Shown piece by piece: positions 34,797 through 43,700 of a DNA stretch of 64,000 nt; the first letter of the stretch is position 1, and each line of letters opens with the position of its first letter. Both the position numbers and the translations under genes were made by a program. The notes under the pieces are model-generated. The model was not told where the DNA came from. It searched no databases and saw only the letters and a program-made list of their open reading frames with translations. This DNA is from Azospirillaceae bacterium (lineage in GTDB: Bacteria; Pseudomonadota; Alphaproteobacteria; Azospirillales; Azospirillaceae), in contig JAPWJW010000002.1 in the NCBI GenBank assembly GCA_028283825.1, forward strand, positions 62,001-126,000, given 5' to 3'.

Positions 34797-35237
34797 ATGC
34801 AGGGCACGGTTCTGTCGTATTCCCGGGCCACGGGCCACGGCATCATCGGTGGCGCCGATAACCAGCGCTATACCTTCCAGCAGGGGGAATGGCTGTCAGA
34901 ACTGGCGCCGGCGGCCGGTCGGCGGCTGGACTTCGTCGGCATCAACGGCGTCGCCTCGCAAATCTACACCATCGACCCCATGGGCGCGGAGAAGAGCAAG
35001 CTGGTGGCCAGCGCCCTGGCCGTGTTCCTGGGCAGCCTCGGCCTGCATAAATTCTATCTGGGTTACAGCGTCACCGGCTTCGTCATGCTGCTGGCGTTCG
35101 TGCTCGGCTTCGTCTTCATGGGCATCCCCTCGCTGATCGTCGGCGCCATCGGCCTGATCGAGGGTGTCCTGTACCTGGTCAAGTCGGACGCCGAGTTCGA
35201 GACGCTGTACGTGCGCGGCAAGCGGCGCTGGTTCTGA
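34797..35237 (+). CDS. TM2-domain protein with N-terminal cold-shock-like domain
   Basis: The 146-residue protein joins a short N-terminal beta-rich domain (MQGTVLSYSRATGHGIIGGA, with the cold-shock-like opening G-x-V-x-x-Y) to a C-terminal TM2 domain: KSKLVASALAVFLGSLGLHKFYLG, then a glycine-rich turn and a second helix (FVLGFVFMGIPSLIVGAIG). TM2 proteins are small membrane proteins of unclear role. ATG 34797 with AAGG before it is preferred over the longer open frame that begins inside the VOC gene. Confidence 0.8.
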   Translation: MQGTVLSYSRATGHGIIGGADNQRYTFQQGEWLSELAPAAGRRLDFVGINGVASQIYTIDPMGAEKSKLVASALAVFLGSLGLHKFYLGYSVTGFVMLLAFVLGFVFMGIPSLIVGAIGLIEGVLYLVKSDAEFETLYVRGKRRWF

Positions 35238-35304
35238 CGCCGACTGAAACCGGGCGGACCGGGTGCTCATGCTCCCCCCACCTGATCGGCGATGAAGGAA
35301 CTTT

Positions 35305-35649
35305 TCAATAAAATGATAACGTTTCCAATCTCAATCCTACGAGATCGCCGTCCTCCCACCGTATAAACTCCAGCTCAAATAGCCGGTTATTCGCATCGGC
35401 ATAAAGAATTACGTCGATCTGTGCCCCATCGCCGTCCATCAGATCCGCATGCACGGGATATGAGTGCTGACCTCGATAGGGCGGCCGCTCATAGCCGCGC
35501 AATTCAAATATTATGCACTCTTCATTCGACCGGGTCTCGCGAACGCTGGCGAGATTTAGGTCTTCCATTAATCCGTTGGCGGCTTTGCTTTCCATCCTCT
35601 CGGCGAAAGCCAATATGATGCCTCTCTCCAGATCATTGAGGGCGCGCAT
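35305..35649 (-). CDS. Hypothetical protein (DUF6984-like)
   Basis: The 114-residue cytoplasmic protein starts MRALNDLERGIILAFAERM and has the run FELRGYERPPYRGQHSYPVH and a C-terminal NNRLFELEFIRWEDGDLVGL. The LFELEFIRW stretch resembles the DUF6984 group, small proteins often encoded beside effector or toxin genes, but this assignment is by eye. AAGGAAG lies six bases before ATG 35649, which decides the start. Base composition is markedly less GC-rich than neighbours, hinting at transfer. Confidence 0.6.
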   Translation of the reverse strand: MRALNDLERGIILAFAERMESKAANGLMEDLNLASVRETRSNEECIIFELRGYERPPYRGQHSYPVHADLMDGDGAQIDVILYADANNRLFELEFIRWEDGDLVGLRLETLSFY

Positions 35650-35736
35650 ATCAGTCTTCCTTGGAACGGACGCAATGAAGTTGATTGCCCCGATATGATG
35701 GGAAAGCGCCAGCCCCATCGAGGCCGGCGCCATTCT

Positions 35737-37572
35737 TCACCCCACCTGACGCGCCTTGATGTAGTCCTGGATCACACTGGACAGCACGTCCAGCGGCATG
35801 CTGCCGGATGCCAGGCCGGCGTGGTGGAATTCGCGGATGTCGAACTTCGGCCCCAGTTCCTTCTGCGCCTGGGCGCGCAGGCGGGTCCACATGGTGTGGC
35901 CGATCTTGTAGCTGCACGCCTGGCCCGGCCAGGCGCAGTAGCGGTCGACCTCACGCGTCATGGCGGTCTGGGTATCGCCGGTCAGGTCCACCATGTATTG
36001 GACCGCCTTCTCGCGGGTCCAGCGCTTGTGGTGCATGCCGGTGTCGATGACGCAGCGGCCGGCGCGGAACAGCAGGAACTTCAGGTAGCCGACCTGGCCC
36101 AGCGGTTCCTTCTCATACATGCCCATCTCATCCGCCAGCTGCTCGGCATACAGCGCCCAGCCTTCGCCGTAGCCGGAGAAGAACATGTTGGAACGGTAGC
36201 GCGGGATGCCCGCCGTCTCCTGGGCGAGCGCCACCTGCAAATGATGGCCGGGGATGCCCTCATGGTACAGGGTGGTGCCCAGCGCCCATTTGGGCCATTC
36301 GGCGGTGTCGTGCAGGTTGAAGTAGATGGTGGCGGGGCGCGACCCGTCCAGCGCCGGCGACTGGTAATAGGCCAGCGGCGCGCCGGCGTCGATCAGCGCC
36401 GGCACCGGCTTCACCTCCGCCTTGGCCTTGGGCAGGGTGGAGAAGTACTTGGGCAGGTGGTTGACCACGTCGGCCAGGCGCACGCCCAAATCGGCGATCA
36501 ACTGGGCCTTGCCCACATCGTCGTTGGGGTAGAAGGAATTCTTGTCCTGGTACAGGGCCTTGATGCGTTCACCCACCGTGCCCTTGGCGTAGCCCTGGGT
36601 CTTCAGCACGGCGTCCAGGCGGGCGGTGATCTCCTTCCCCTGGTCCAGGCCGAGCTTGTGCACCTCCTCCGGCGACAGGTTGGTGGTGGTGCTGCCGCGC
36701 AGGCCGTCCACATACCAGGCGTCGCCCTCCTTCACGTGCCAGACGCCGGCGTCGTGCGTGGCCACGGCGCGGGCCGCCTGCACCGCCGCGATCTGCCGGT
36801 CCAGCGCCGGCAGCACCTTGGAGGTGTAGATGCCGGCGGCGCGGGCGCCATAGTCGCCCTCCAGCCCCTTGGCCTTGGTGCGGCGGACGATGGAGGCCAC
36901 CAGGTTGGTCTTGTCGGCGTCGACCCGCAGGTTGCGCAGCTGGGTCAGCGTCGTGTCCAGCAGGAAATCGGGCGCCACCACGCCCTCGCCCCGGTCATGG
37001 GTCAGCTGGTCGCTGTCCTGGTCCAGGGCGGTGGCGAAGGCCTCAAGCCGGGACAGGTAGGCCTCGGCATCGTCCTTGGTCTCGATCGGGTGCTTGGTGT
37101 CCAGGAAGGTGGGCACGGACTGATAACAGCCGGTCAGCTGGCTGATGGTATAGGGGGAGCGTTCGCCGGCGCGGCCGTAGTCGAAGCGCTTGAAGGTTTC
37201 CAGCCGGTTGGACAGGACGTAGGCGACGCAGTCGTAGTTCACGGCGTCGATGCCGCTCAAGGCCCGGCGGTCGATGCCGGCCAGGCGGCGCATGTGGCTG
37301 GCCGTCGCCTCACGCTCCGCCGCCGTGCCGGCGGGCGAGCGGTCGCCCAGGCGGGCGCGCAGACCCGCGTTCGCCCCCTTGTCCAGGCCCATCTGGGTGG
37401 CGGCCTCCGGCCGGCGTTGCAGATCCTCCTCGAAGAAGGTGTCCAGCAAGGCGGTCAGCGAGGCGCCGGCGCCGGTGGCCGGCGCGTCAGCCGCCCGCGC
37501 GAATGCCGATAGGCCCGGCGCCATCAAGGCGGCGGCCGAGGAGGTGGCGAGGAACTGGCGACGATTGAACAT
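35737..37572 (-). CDS. Exported DUF885-family peptidase
   Basis: The 611-residue protein has a Tat-like signal (NRRQFLATSSAAALMAPGLSA) and the DUF885 domain of zinc carboxypeptidase-like enzymes. The zinc motif is HEGIPGHH (around residue 437), with the third ligand probably the glutamate in GEGWALYAEQLADEMG. The family hydrolyses short peptides in the periplasm. GGGAAG precedes ATG 37572, which replaces an open frame that extends into the promoter. It is divergent from the TetR gene at 37895, its probable regulator. Confidence 0.88.
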   Translation of the reverse strand: MFNRRQFLATSSAAALMAPGLSAFARAADAPATGAGASLTALLDTFFEEDLQRRPEAATQMGLDKGANAGLRARLGDRSPAGTAAEREATASHMRRLAGIDRRALSGIDAVNYDCVAYVLSNRLETFKRFDYGRAGERSPYTISQLTGCYQSVPTFLDTKHPIETKDDAEAYLSRLEAFATALDQDSDQLTHDRGEGVVAPDFLLDTTLTQLRNLRVDADKTNLVASIVRRTKAKGLEGDYGARAAGIYTSKVLPALDRQIAAVQAARAVATHDAGVWHVKEGDAWYVDGLRGSTTTNLSPEEVHKLGLDQGKEITARLDAVLKTQGYAKGTVGERIKALYQDKNSFYPNDDVGKAQLIADLGVRLADVVNHLPKYFSTLPKAKAEVKPVPALIDAGAPLAYYQSPALDGSRPATIYFNLHDTAEWPKWALGTTLYHEGIPGHHLQVALAQETAGIPRYRSNMFFSGYGEGWALYAEQLADEMGMYEKEPLGQVGYLKFLLFRAGRCVIDTGMHHKRWTREKAVQYMVDLTGDTQTAMTREVDRYCAWPGQACSYKIGHTMWTRLRAQAQKELGPKFDIREFHHAGLASGSMPLDVLSSVIQDYIKARQVG

Positions 37573-37624
37573 GAAGCGCTTCCCGTTTTTGTTGGCCCGT
37601 TTGTTTGCGGGAGAGTATGCGCAA

Positions 37625-37701
37625 ATTTTTGATACTTGAAAGTGTGGGCCGCCCATCAAACAGGTTCCGGGCCCGGGCAAGGCCCGCCGCCTATCAAAAA
37701 T
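37625..37701. promoter_or_regulatory. Inverted repeat pair in the DUF885/TetR divergent region
   Basis: ATTTTTGATA (37625-37634) recurs inverted as TATCAAAAAT (37692-37701), 57 bases apart, in the 322-base region between the divergent starts. A further ATCAAA lies at 37655. They may be half-sites or paired operators for the TetR protein at 37895. The region between is GC-rich, so the AT-rich matches stand out. Confidence 0.45.
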
Positions 37702-37894
37702 TGTGCGGGGCGGCGCCCATCGCCACTTGCGCAATCAGCGCGGACTTTGCATACGATATATTGCACTCGCGAATCGTGGGGATAAGGGCGGGACCGCCAC
37801 GACCGAGGCTTGAATGTCGTCCCGACGCCACTTACAGTGCGCCGCCCCCAACAATCGAATGTCGGCAATCAAGCCTGCCGGCTGGGAAATACCA

Positions 37895-38593
37895 ATGTCG
37901 ACCCACGATACCGGCATGGTCTTTCGACCGGATCTCAGTAAGAAACAGACGCCCGTCCAGAAGCGGTCCATCGATACACTGGAAACCATTCTGAACGTCA
38001 CGGCTATCTTACTGGGCGAAGTGGGGATTGAGCGGCTTTCCACCAACCTGATCTGCGCCCGGGCGGGCCTGACGCCGCCGGCGCTGTATCGTTACTTCCC
38101 CAACAAGTACGCCGTGCTGAAGGAACTGGCGACCCGCCTCATGCACCGGCAGAACGAGGCCTATCTGGAATGGGTGCGGACCAGCCACCCCACGCCGGCG
38201 GAACACACCACGGCGCAGCAGGCGGACCGCCTGCGCCAGATCCAGGAAATCACCAACGCCGTGACGCAGGATTTCCCCGGCGCCGTCTGGATCCTGCGGG
38301 CGTTGCGCGCCGTGCCCATCCTGCAGCAGGTTCGCCTGGAATCGCACAACTTCGTCGCCGAGCGGTCCTATCGGGAAGTCCGCGCCTATTACCCGTCCGC
38401 CAGCGAGGCCGAATTGCGGCTGGCCACCCGCCTGTCGGTGGAGGTGATGTACAGCGCCACGGAAATGGTGTTCGACGAACCCGGCCTGGACGCCGACCAC
38501 ATCAACCGTGAGATCGCGGATATGGTGGTCCGCTATTTCCAGAAGTTCGCCGACCGCGAAGCGGAACTGGCCGCGACAGCGCGAGCCGGCTGA
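37895..38593 (+). CDS. TetR-family regulator
   Basis: The 232-residue protein has the TetR helix-turn-helix (LLGEVGIERLSTNLICARAGLTPPALYRYFPNKYAVL, read in pieces). Its middle is PGAVWILRALRAVP. It is a paralogue of the TetR protein at 26359, which has the same LLGEVGIER and PGAVWI-RALRAVP blocks. GGGA precedes ATG 37895; an earlier in-frame ATG at 37859 is less likely. It is probably the regulator of the divergent exported peptidase, and possibly of the TonB receptor locus downstream. Confidence 0.88.
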   Translation: MSTHDTGMVFRPDLSKKQTPVQKRSIDTLETILNVTAILLGEVGIERLSTNLICARAGLTPPALYRYFPNKYAVLKELATRLMHRQNEAYLEWVRTSHPTPAEHTTAQQADRLRQIQEITNAVTQDFPGAVWILRALRAVPILQQVRLESHNFVAERSYREVRAYYPSASEAELRLATRLSVEVMYSATEMVFDEPGLDADHINREIADMVVRYFQKFADREAELAATARAG

Positions 38594-38717
38594 AAAGCCC
38601 CACCTTTGCCGAGCCGCCCGCAAACCGCCCCCCCATCCCGGTGGCGGGGCAGGGCCGCGCATGGGCACGCCTTCCCCCACGAAAAGTTATCTATCTGACA
38701 TAAATCCGCAAAACTTA

Positions 38718-38739
38718 TTCGATAGCTTTCGCTATCGAA
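38718..38739. repeat. 9-bp perfect hairpin in the TonB receptor upstream region
   Basis: TTCGATAGC (38718-38726) pairs with GCTATCGAA (38731-38739) around TTTC. It lies in the 430-base AT-rich region between the TetR gene and the TonB receptor, with no T run, so it is more likely an operator or 5' leader element than a terminator. The rest of this gap shows only a pyrimidine-rich AT tract near 38915-38945. Confidence 0.55.
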
Positions 38740-39023
38740 GGAAGTAACCAAACAAAAGATTGGCAGACACCCTAAGGTAGAATCGGGCGCAATCAAGCAC
38801 GCCTGAACTCTGTGATCCCCCATGTCGTCTTAATACACGCGATTTTAAAGAATCGGCGTTCAAATTTTTGTGACTGCGGCTTGCCTTCACTCAGCAAGGC
38901 GTCTGGGCTTCGTAATTAATTTTTCAATTTTCTTCTTTCTGCAACCATCCGGCACCGGCTTGTCCGTCGGTGCCGTTCCACACCCGAACGCGGCCGCGTC
39001 CTTCCCACCCGGAAGGGCGAACG

Positions 39024-41231
39024 ATGCCGCACGACCGAACGGAGCCCACCCCCATGCGTCGCGTCCTTCTTCTCAGTGTTTCCCTTCTGTCCCTGACCGC
39101 CATCGCCCAGGGCACCGCCCGCGCGGCCGAGGCCGACGCGTCCGCCGACGCGGCGGCGGCCTCCGGCGGCGTGTCGGAAGAGGTGGTGGTCAATGCCGAC
39201 CGGGAGCGGGGGACCGCCGCCAGCCTGGCGCCCACCCAGGCCTCGCTGTCCGCCGTGCAGCCGCAGTCGCTGCTGAACAGCCACTTCATCGAGGACGTGG
39301 CCTCGCCCATGTCCGACTATTTGGCCATCGTCGAATTCTCGCCGTCCAGCAGCAACTCCACGCCCAACGGCATGGGCATGTCGAGCAAGAACGCCACCAT
39401 CCGCGGCTTCCAGGACGGCGAATACAACGTCACCTTCGACGGCATCCCCTTCGGCGACCCCAACGCCTTCGGCCACGCCACCACGTCCTTCTTCCCCGCC
39501 CCCACGCTGGACCATGTGACGGTGGACCGCGGCCCCGGCACCGCCAGCACGGTGGGCAACGCCACCTTCGGCGGCACCATGGCGCTGGCCTCCGGCACGC
39601 CCACCGACACCTTCGGCGGCAAGGGCATGATGGCCTTCGCCAGCGGCGGCGGCTTTGAAAGCGGCGGCAGCGTCAACACCGGCACCCTGCCCGAGACCGG
39701 CACCAGCATCCTGCTGAACTATGACCACACCCAGTCGGACGGCCTGCTGGATTACGCCGGCTTCAACCGCGACAACGGCATGATCAAGGTGAAGCAGCCC
39801 ATCGGGGCCAGCACCACCGTCACCGCCTTCGCCGACTACAGCGACCTGACCTGGAACAACTTCACCCAGCAGACGAAGGCCGCCACGGCGAAGTACGGCA
39901 AGTCCTTCGCCAACCTGAACAACGACCCCAATTCGCAGCAGTACCAGGACTATAACGTCGACCATCGCAAGTCCGACTTCGAGTATATCGGCGTCGAAAG
40001 CGACCTGGGTTTCCTGCGCATCGACAACAAGGCCTACACCTACGCCCTGGACGACAAGGCCACCGGCGGCGCCGACCAGAGCGGCGCCACGCCAAACTCC
40101 GGCCTGCTGTCCAGCGGCGTGCCGGGCGCCAACGTCGCCGGGTACTACCGGGCCTGGGGCGACATCGCCAAGGTGGAAAAGGACGTGGGCGAGGGCTTCT
40201 TCACCAGCACGCTGCGCGCCGGCGTCTGGGCGGAACACGCCCGCGACACCCAGTTCGAACAGTCGGTCGACCTGAAGACCGGCACCATCATGCCGTTCAC
40301 GCCCTACACCAAGTACGGCAGCACCATCTTCAACTACGCGACCGAGAGCGACACCACCCAGCCCTTCTTCGAGGTGGAATGGCACCCCATCCCCGACCTG
40401 ACCATCATCCCCGGCTTCAAGCACATCGACTTCTCGCGCACCTTCCAGGGCACGCTTAACTTCGTGCCCTACAACAGCCGGGGCGACTACAGCGCCGACC
40501 TGGGCTCCACCATGGTCAACTACCGCGTCAACGACCAGATGGCGGTGTACGGCCAGTGGGCCATGGGCTTCCAGGCGCCGCAGGTCAGCGTGCTGGAGAC
40601 CAGCGGGTCCAGCGCCAACCGCGTCACGCCGCAGCAGACCATCAATTACCAGGCCGGCGTCGTCTACAAGACCGACCGGCTGGTCGCCGACTTCGACGGC
40701 TATTACATCAACTTCCGCAACAAGGTCGGCAGCGACCTGGAGACGGTGAACGGCATCGCCAACACCACCGTCTACTACAACCAGGGCGGCGTGATTTATA
40801 AGGGCATCGAGGCGGAGGTGACCTACACCCTGTTCAACGGCCTGGCCGTCACCGCCAACGGCAGCCTGAACAGCGCCGCGACCAAGGCCACCGGCCTGCA
40901 GATCGCCAACGCCCCCAGCAGCACCCTGGCCTTCGGCGCCCTGTACGACAAGGACAACTGGTTCGGGTCGGTCATGACCAAGTATGTCGGCACCCGCTAC
41001 GCCGGCACGGGCGAGCGCGCCGACGGCAATTCCAACGTGAAGCTGCCCGACTACGCCTTCACCGACGTGGTGGTGGGCTACAAGATGGGCGACCGGCTGA
41101 AGGTCAGCTTCATGGTCAACAACCTGTTCGACAGCCGCACCGCCACCGAGGGCAGCGGCAGCCTGACCAACCCCACCTACTACTACCTGCCCAGCCGCAA
41201 CTACATGGGCTCCATCACCGTCGGTTTCTGA
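39024..41231 (+). CDS. TonB-dependent outer-membrane receptor
   Basis: The 735-residue receptor has a signal (RRVLLLSVSLLSLTAIAQGTARA), a short N-terminal extension with SEEVVVNADRERGT as possible TonB box, and plug motifs KNATIRGFQDGEYNVTFDGIP and VDRGPGTASTVGNATFGGT. The last residue is F (MGSITVGF), the usual outer-membrane barrel signature. ATG 39024 has GGAAGG eight bases upstream; ATG 39054 is a plausible alternative. It heads a locus with GH92 and PI-PLC-like genes, so the ligand may be a mannosylated glycoconjugate or a product of these enzymes. Confidence 0.9.
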   Translation: MPHDRTEPTPMRRVLLLSVSLLSLTAIAQGTARAAEADASADAAAASGGVSEEVVVNADRERGTAASLAPTQASLSAVQPQSLLNSHFIEDVASPMSDYLAIVEFSPSSSNSTPNGMGMSSKNATIRGFQDGEYNVTFDGIPFGDPNAFGHATTSFFPAPTLDHVTVDRGPGTASTVGNATFGGTMALASGTPTDTFGGKGMMAFASGGGFESGGSVNTGTLPETGTSILLNYDHTQSDGLLDYAGFNRDNGMIKVKQPIGASTTVTAFADYSDLTWNNFTQQTKAATAKYGKSFANLNNDPNSQQYQDYNVDHRKSDFEYIGVESDLGFLRIDNKAYTYALDDKATGGADQSGATPNSGLLSSGVPGANVAGYYRAWGDIAKVEKDVGEGFFTSTLRAGVWAEHARDTQFEQSVDLKTGTIMPFTPYTKYGSTIFNYATESDTTQPFFEVEWHPIPDLTIIPGFKHIDFSRTFQGTLNFVPYNSRGDYSADLGSTMVNYRVNDQMAVYGQWAMGFQAPQVSVLETSGSSANRVTPQQTINYQAGVVYKTDRLVADFDGYYINFRNKVGSDLETVNGIANTTVYYNQGGVIYKGIEAEVTYTLFNGLAVTANGSLNSAATKATGLQIANAPSSTLAFGALYDKDNWFGSVMTKYVGTRYAGTGERADGNSNVKLPDYAFTDVVVGYKMGDRLKVSFMVNNLFDSRTATEGSGSLTNPTYYYLPSRNYMGSITVGF

Positions 41232-41321
41232 TGCGTCCCTCGGGCGCCGCGCGGCCGCATCCGCGGTGGCTTCCTCACTGCGCCCTGCGGTGCTCGCTCC
41301 GGCGCCCGCGGTCGCGGGCTA

Positions 41322-41358
41322 CAGCAGCGGCGTGAGTCAAAAGCTCACGCCGCTGCTG
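41322..41358. terminator. 15-bp perfect hairpin between TonB receptor and GH92 gene
   Basis: CAGCAGCGGCGTGAG (41322-41336) pairs perfectly with CTCACGCCGCTGCTG (41344-41358) around TCAAAAG. No T run follows. It lies 91 bases after the receptor stop and 64 bases before the GH92 start, so it may set relative expression by partial termination or mRNA protection. Confidence 0.6.
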
Positions 41359-41421
41359 GTGGATCACAAGGGGCGGTGGCGGAACCGCCGCCCCCATTGC
41401 CCATTTCCTCCCATCATCCGG

Positions 41422-43686
41422 GTGCCCCCCTTGCTGAAGAAGATCCTGCTGGCCTCCGCCATGCTGCTGACCGCCGTCACCCTCCCCGCCCTGGCGCAAA
41501 CGCCCAGCGACGCCGTCTATCCCTATCTGGGCATCGACTGGGGGGGCGAGGTGTTCGTGGGCGCCACCACGCCCTTCGGCATGGTCAAGGTCGGCCCGGA
41601 CATGGAAACCTTCGACGGCTTCCGCATCGGGTCGGGCTACTACGGCACGGGGCGGGTGCTGGGCTTCAGCCACCTGCATTTGAGCGGGGCGTCGGGCAAG
41701 TACGGCAACATCCTGGTGGCGCCCGTCACCGGCGCCCTGACCCCCGCCGACATCAAATCGGTGCGGGTGGATGAGGTGGCCAAGGTCGGTTATTACGCCG
41801 CCACCCTGACCCGCTACCAGACGCGGGCGGAACTGACGGCCACCCCCCACGTCGGCCTGCACCGCTACACCTTCCTGGCCGGCGGCGACGCCCATATCAC
41901 CATCGATCTGGACCAGTGCCTGAGCAAGGGTTCCGGTTCGGAATCCCAGAAATTCCTGGGCGCCGAGGTCAAGGCCGTCTCCGCCACCGCCATCGAGGGT
42001 GTCGCCCGCTACACCGGCGGCTGGAACGAGGGTGGGGAGTACAAGGTCTATTTCCATATCGAGATCGATGCCAAGGACGCCCACGTCCGCACCTGGACCG
42101 GCACCACGCTGAGCGACCAGCCGGCCGCCAAGGTGGATGGCGACCAGGCCATCGGCGCCAGCTTCGACCTCACCGCCCAGCCGGGCACCGTGGTGCAGGT
42201 CAAGGTCGGCATCTCCTTCGTCAGCACCGACCAGGCCCGCCGCAATGTGGAGAAGGAGGCGCCGGGCTGGGACTTCGACGCCGCCCGTCGCCAGGCCGTG
42301 GCCGGGTGGGACCGGGCGCTGTCGCCCATCACCGTGGCGGGCGCCACCGACGACCAGCGCCGCCAGTTGTACACCGCCCTCTACCACATCATGCTGATGC
42401 CGGCGGACCGCACGGGGGAGAACCCGCTGTGGAAATCCACCGAGCCCTATTACGACGACTATTACACCCTGTGGGACACCTTCCGCACGTCGGGGCCCCT
42501 GCTGACCCTGATCGCCCCGGATCGCCAGCGCGACCTGGTGCGGTCCCTGATCGACATCTACCGGCATGAGGGCTACCTGCCCGACGGGCGCAGCGGTAAC
42601 GACACCGGCCGCACCCAGGGCGGCAGCAATGCGGAGGTCGTGATCGCCGACGCCTATGTGAAGGGCCTGACCGGCATCGACTACAAGACCGCCTACGCCG
42701 GCATGCGCAAGGACGCCGAGGTGCCGCCCCAGGACCCGCGCAAATGGGGCCGCGGCGGCCTGACCGAATACAACACCAAGGGCTATATCAGCCTGGACAG
42801 CGAACGCTCCGGTTCCCGCACCGTGGAATACGCCTACGACGACTTCGCCATCGCCGAGGTCGCCTGCGGTCTGGGCCGCACGGACGACGCCAAGCTGTAC
42901 GCCCAGCGCTCCGGCAACTGGGCCAACCTGTGGGACCCCGACCTGGCCAAGGAGGGGGTGAAGGGCTTCCTGCGGCCCAAGAATCCCGACGGCAGTTGGG
43001 GTCCGCCCAACACCCTGAAGCGCGGCACCTGGCCCGACTTCTTCTATGAGGGGGATGAGTGGACCTATTCCCTGTACGCGCCGCATGACGTGGCCCGCCT
43101 GGTGGCCATGTCGGGCGGCAAGATGGGTTTCCTGCGCCGGCTGGACACCCTGTTCCTGAAGCGGCATTTCGACATGTCGAACGAGCCGGGCTTCCTGCTG
43201 CCGCTCTATTACAACTGGATCGGCCGGCCCGACCGCACCGCCGACATGGCCGTCTATGGCCTGGAACGGGAATTCCTGGGCACCCACGGCGGCATCCCCG
43301 GCAACGACGACAGCGGCGCCATGTCCAGCTGGCTGATCTTCCAGATGCTGGGCTTCTTCCCCAACGCGGGGCAGGACATCTACCTGATCGGCACGCCCAG
43401 CTTCCCCGAGGCCAGCATCGACCTGGGCAATGGCAAAACCTTCAAGATCATTGCCCATAACCTGGATGGCGAACGGTTCAACCGCTACGTCCAGTCCGCC
43501 ACCCTGAACGGCCAGCCCCTGGACACCAACTGGTTCCGCCATGGCCAGATCAAGGACGGCGGCGTGCTGGACCTGGTCATGGGGCCGGAACCGACCTCCT
43601 GGGGCACCACCACCCCGCCGCCCTCGCTGTCGGACGCCAAGACCGACCGGCCCATGCTGTGCGTCGCCCCGACGCCGGCCCCCTGA
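41422..43686 (+). CDS. GH92-family alpha-mannosidase
   Basis: The 754-residue exported enzyme belongs to glycoside hydrolase family 92, calcium-dependent exo-alpha-mannosidases (mainly 1,2-linked). Family signatures include AVYPYLGIDWGGEVFVGATTPFGMVKVGPD (N-terminal, read in pieces), LSGASGKYGNI, TLWDTFRTSGPLLTL, and near the C-terminus GIPGNDDSGAMSSWLIF, which carries catalytic residues. A signal peptide (KKILLASAMLLTAVTLPALAQ) directs it to the periplasm or beyond. GTG 41422 is used; TTG 41431 and ATG 41461 are alternatives and the start is uncertain. It probably trims mannose from glycans brought in via the neighbouring receptor. Confidence 0.92.
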   Translation: MPPLLKKILLASAMLLTAVTLPALAQTPSDAVYPYLGIDWGGEVFVGATTPFGMVKVGPDMETFDGFRIGSGYYGTGRVLGFSHLHLSGASGKYGNILVAPVTGALTPADIKSVRVDEVAKVGYYAATLTRYQTRAELTATPHVGLHRYTFLAGGDAHITIDLDQCLSKGSGSESQKFLGAEVKAVSATAIEGVARYTGGWNEGGEYKVYFHIEIDAKDAHVRTWTGTTLSDQPAAKVDGDQAIGASFDLTAQPGTVVQVKVGISFVSTDQARRNVEKEAPGWDFDAARRQAVAGWDRALSPITVAGATDDQRRQLYTALYHIMLMPADRTGENPLWKSTEPYYDDYYTLWDTFRTSGPLLTLIAPDRQRDLVRSLIDIYRHEGYLPDGRSGNDTGRTQGGSNAEVVIADAYVKGLTGIDYKTAYAGMRKDAEVPPQDPRKWGRGGLTEYNTKGYISLDSERSGSRTVEYAYDDFAIAEVACGLGRTDDAKLYAQRSGNWANLWDPDLAKEGVKGFLRPKNPDGSWGPPNTLKRGTWPDFFYEGDEWTYSLYAPHDVARLVAMSGGKMGFLRRLDTLFLKRHFDMSNEPGFLLPLYYNWIGRPDRTADMAVYGLEREFLGTHGGIPGNDDSGAMSSWLIFQMLGFFPNAGQDIYLIGTPSFPEASIDLGNGKTFKIIAHNLDGERFNRYVQSATLNGQPLDTNWFRHGQIKDGGVLDLVMGPEPTSWGTTTPPPSLSDAKTDRPMLCVAPTPAP

Positions 43687-43700
43687 AGGAACCCCGCCTG

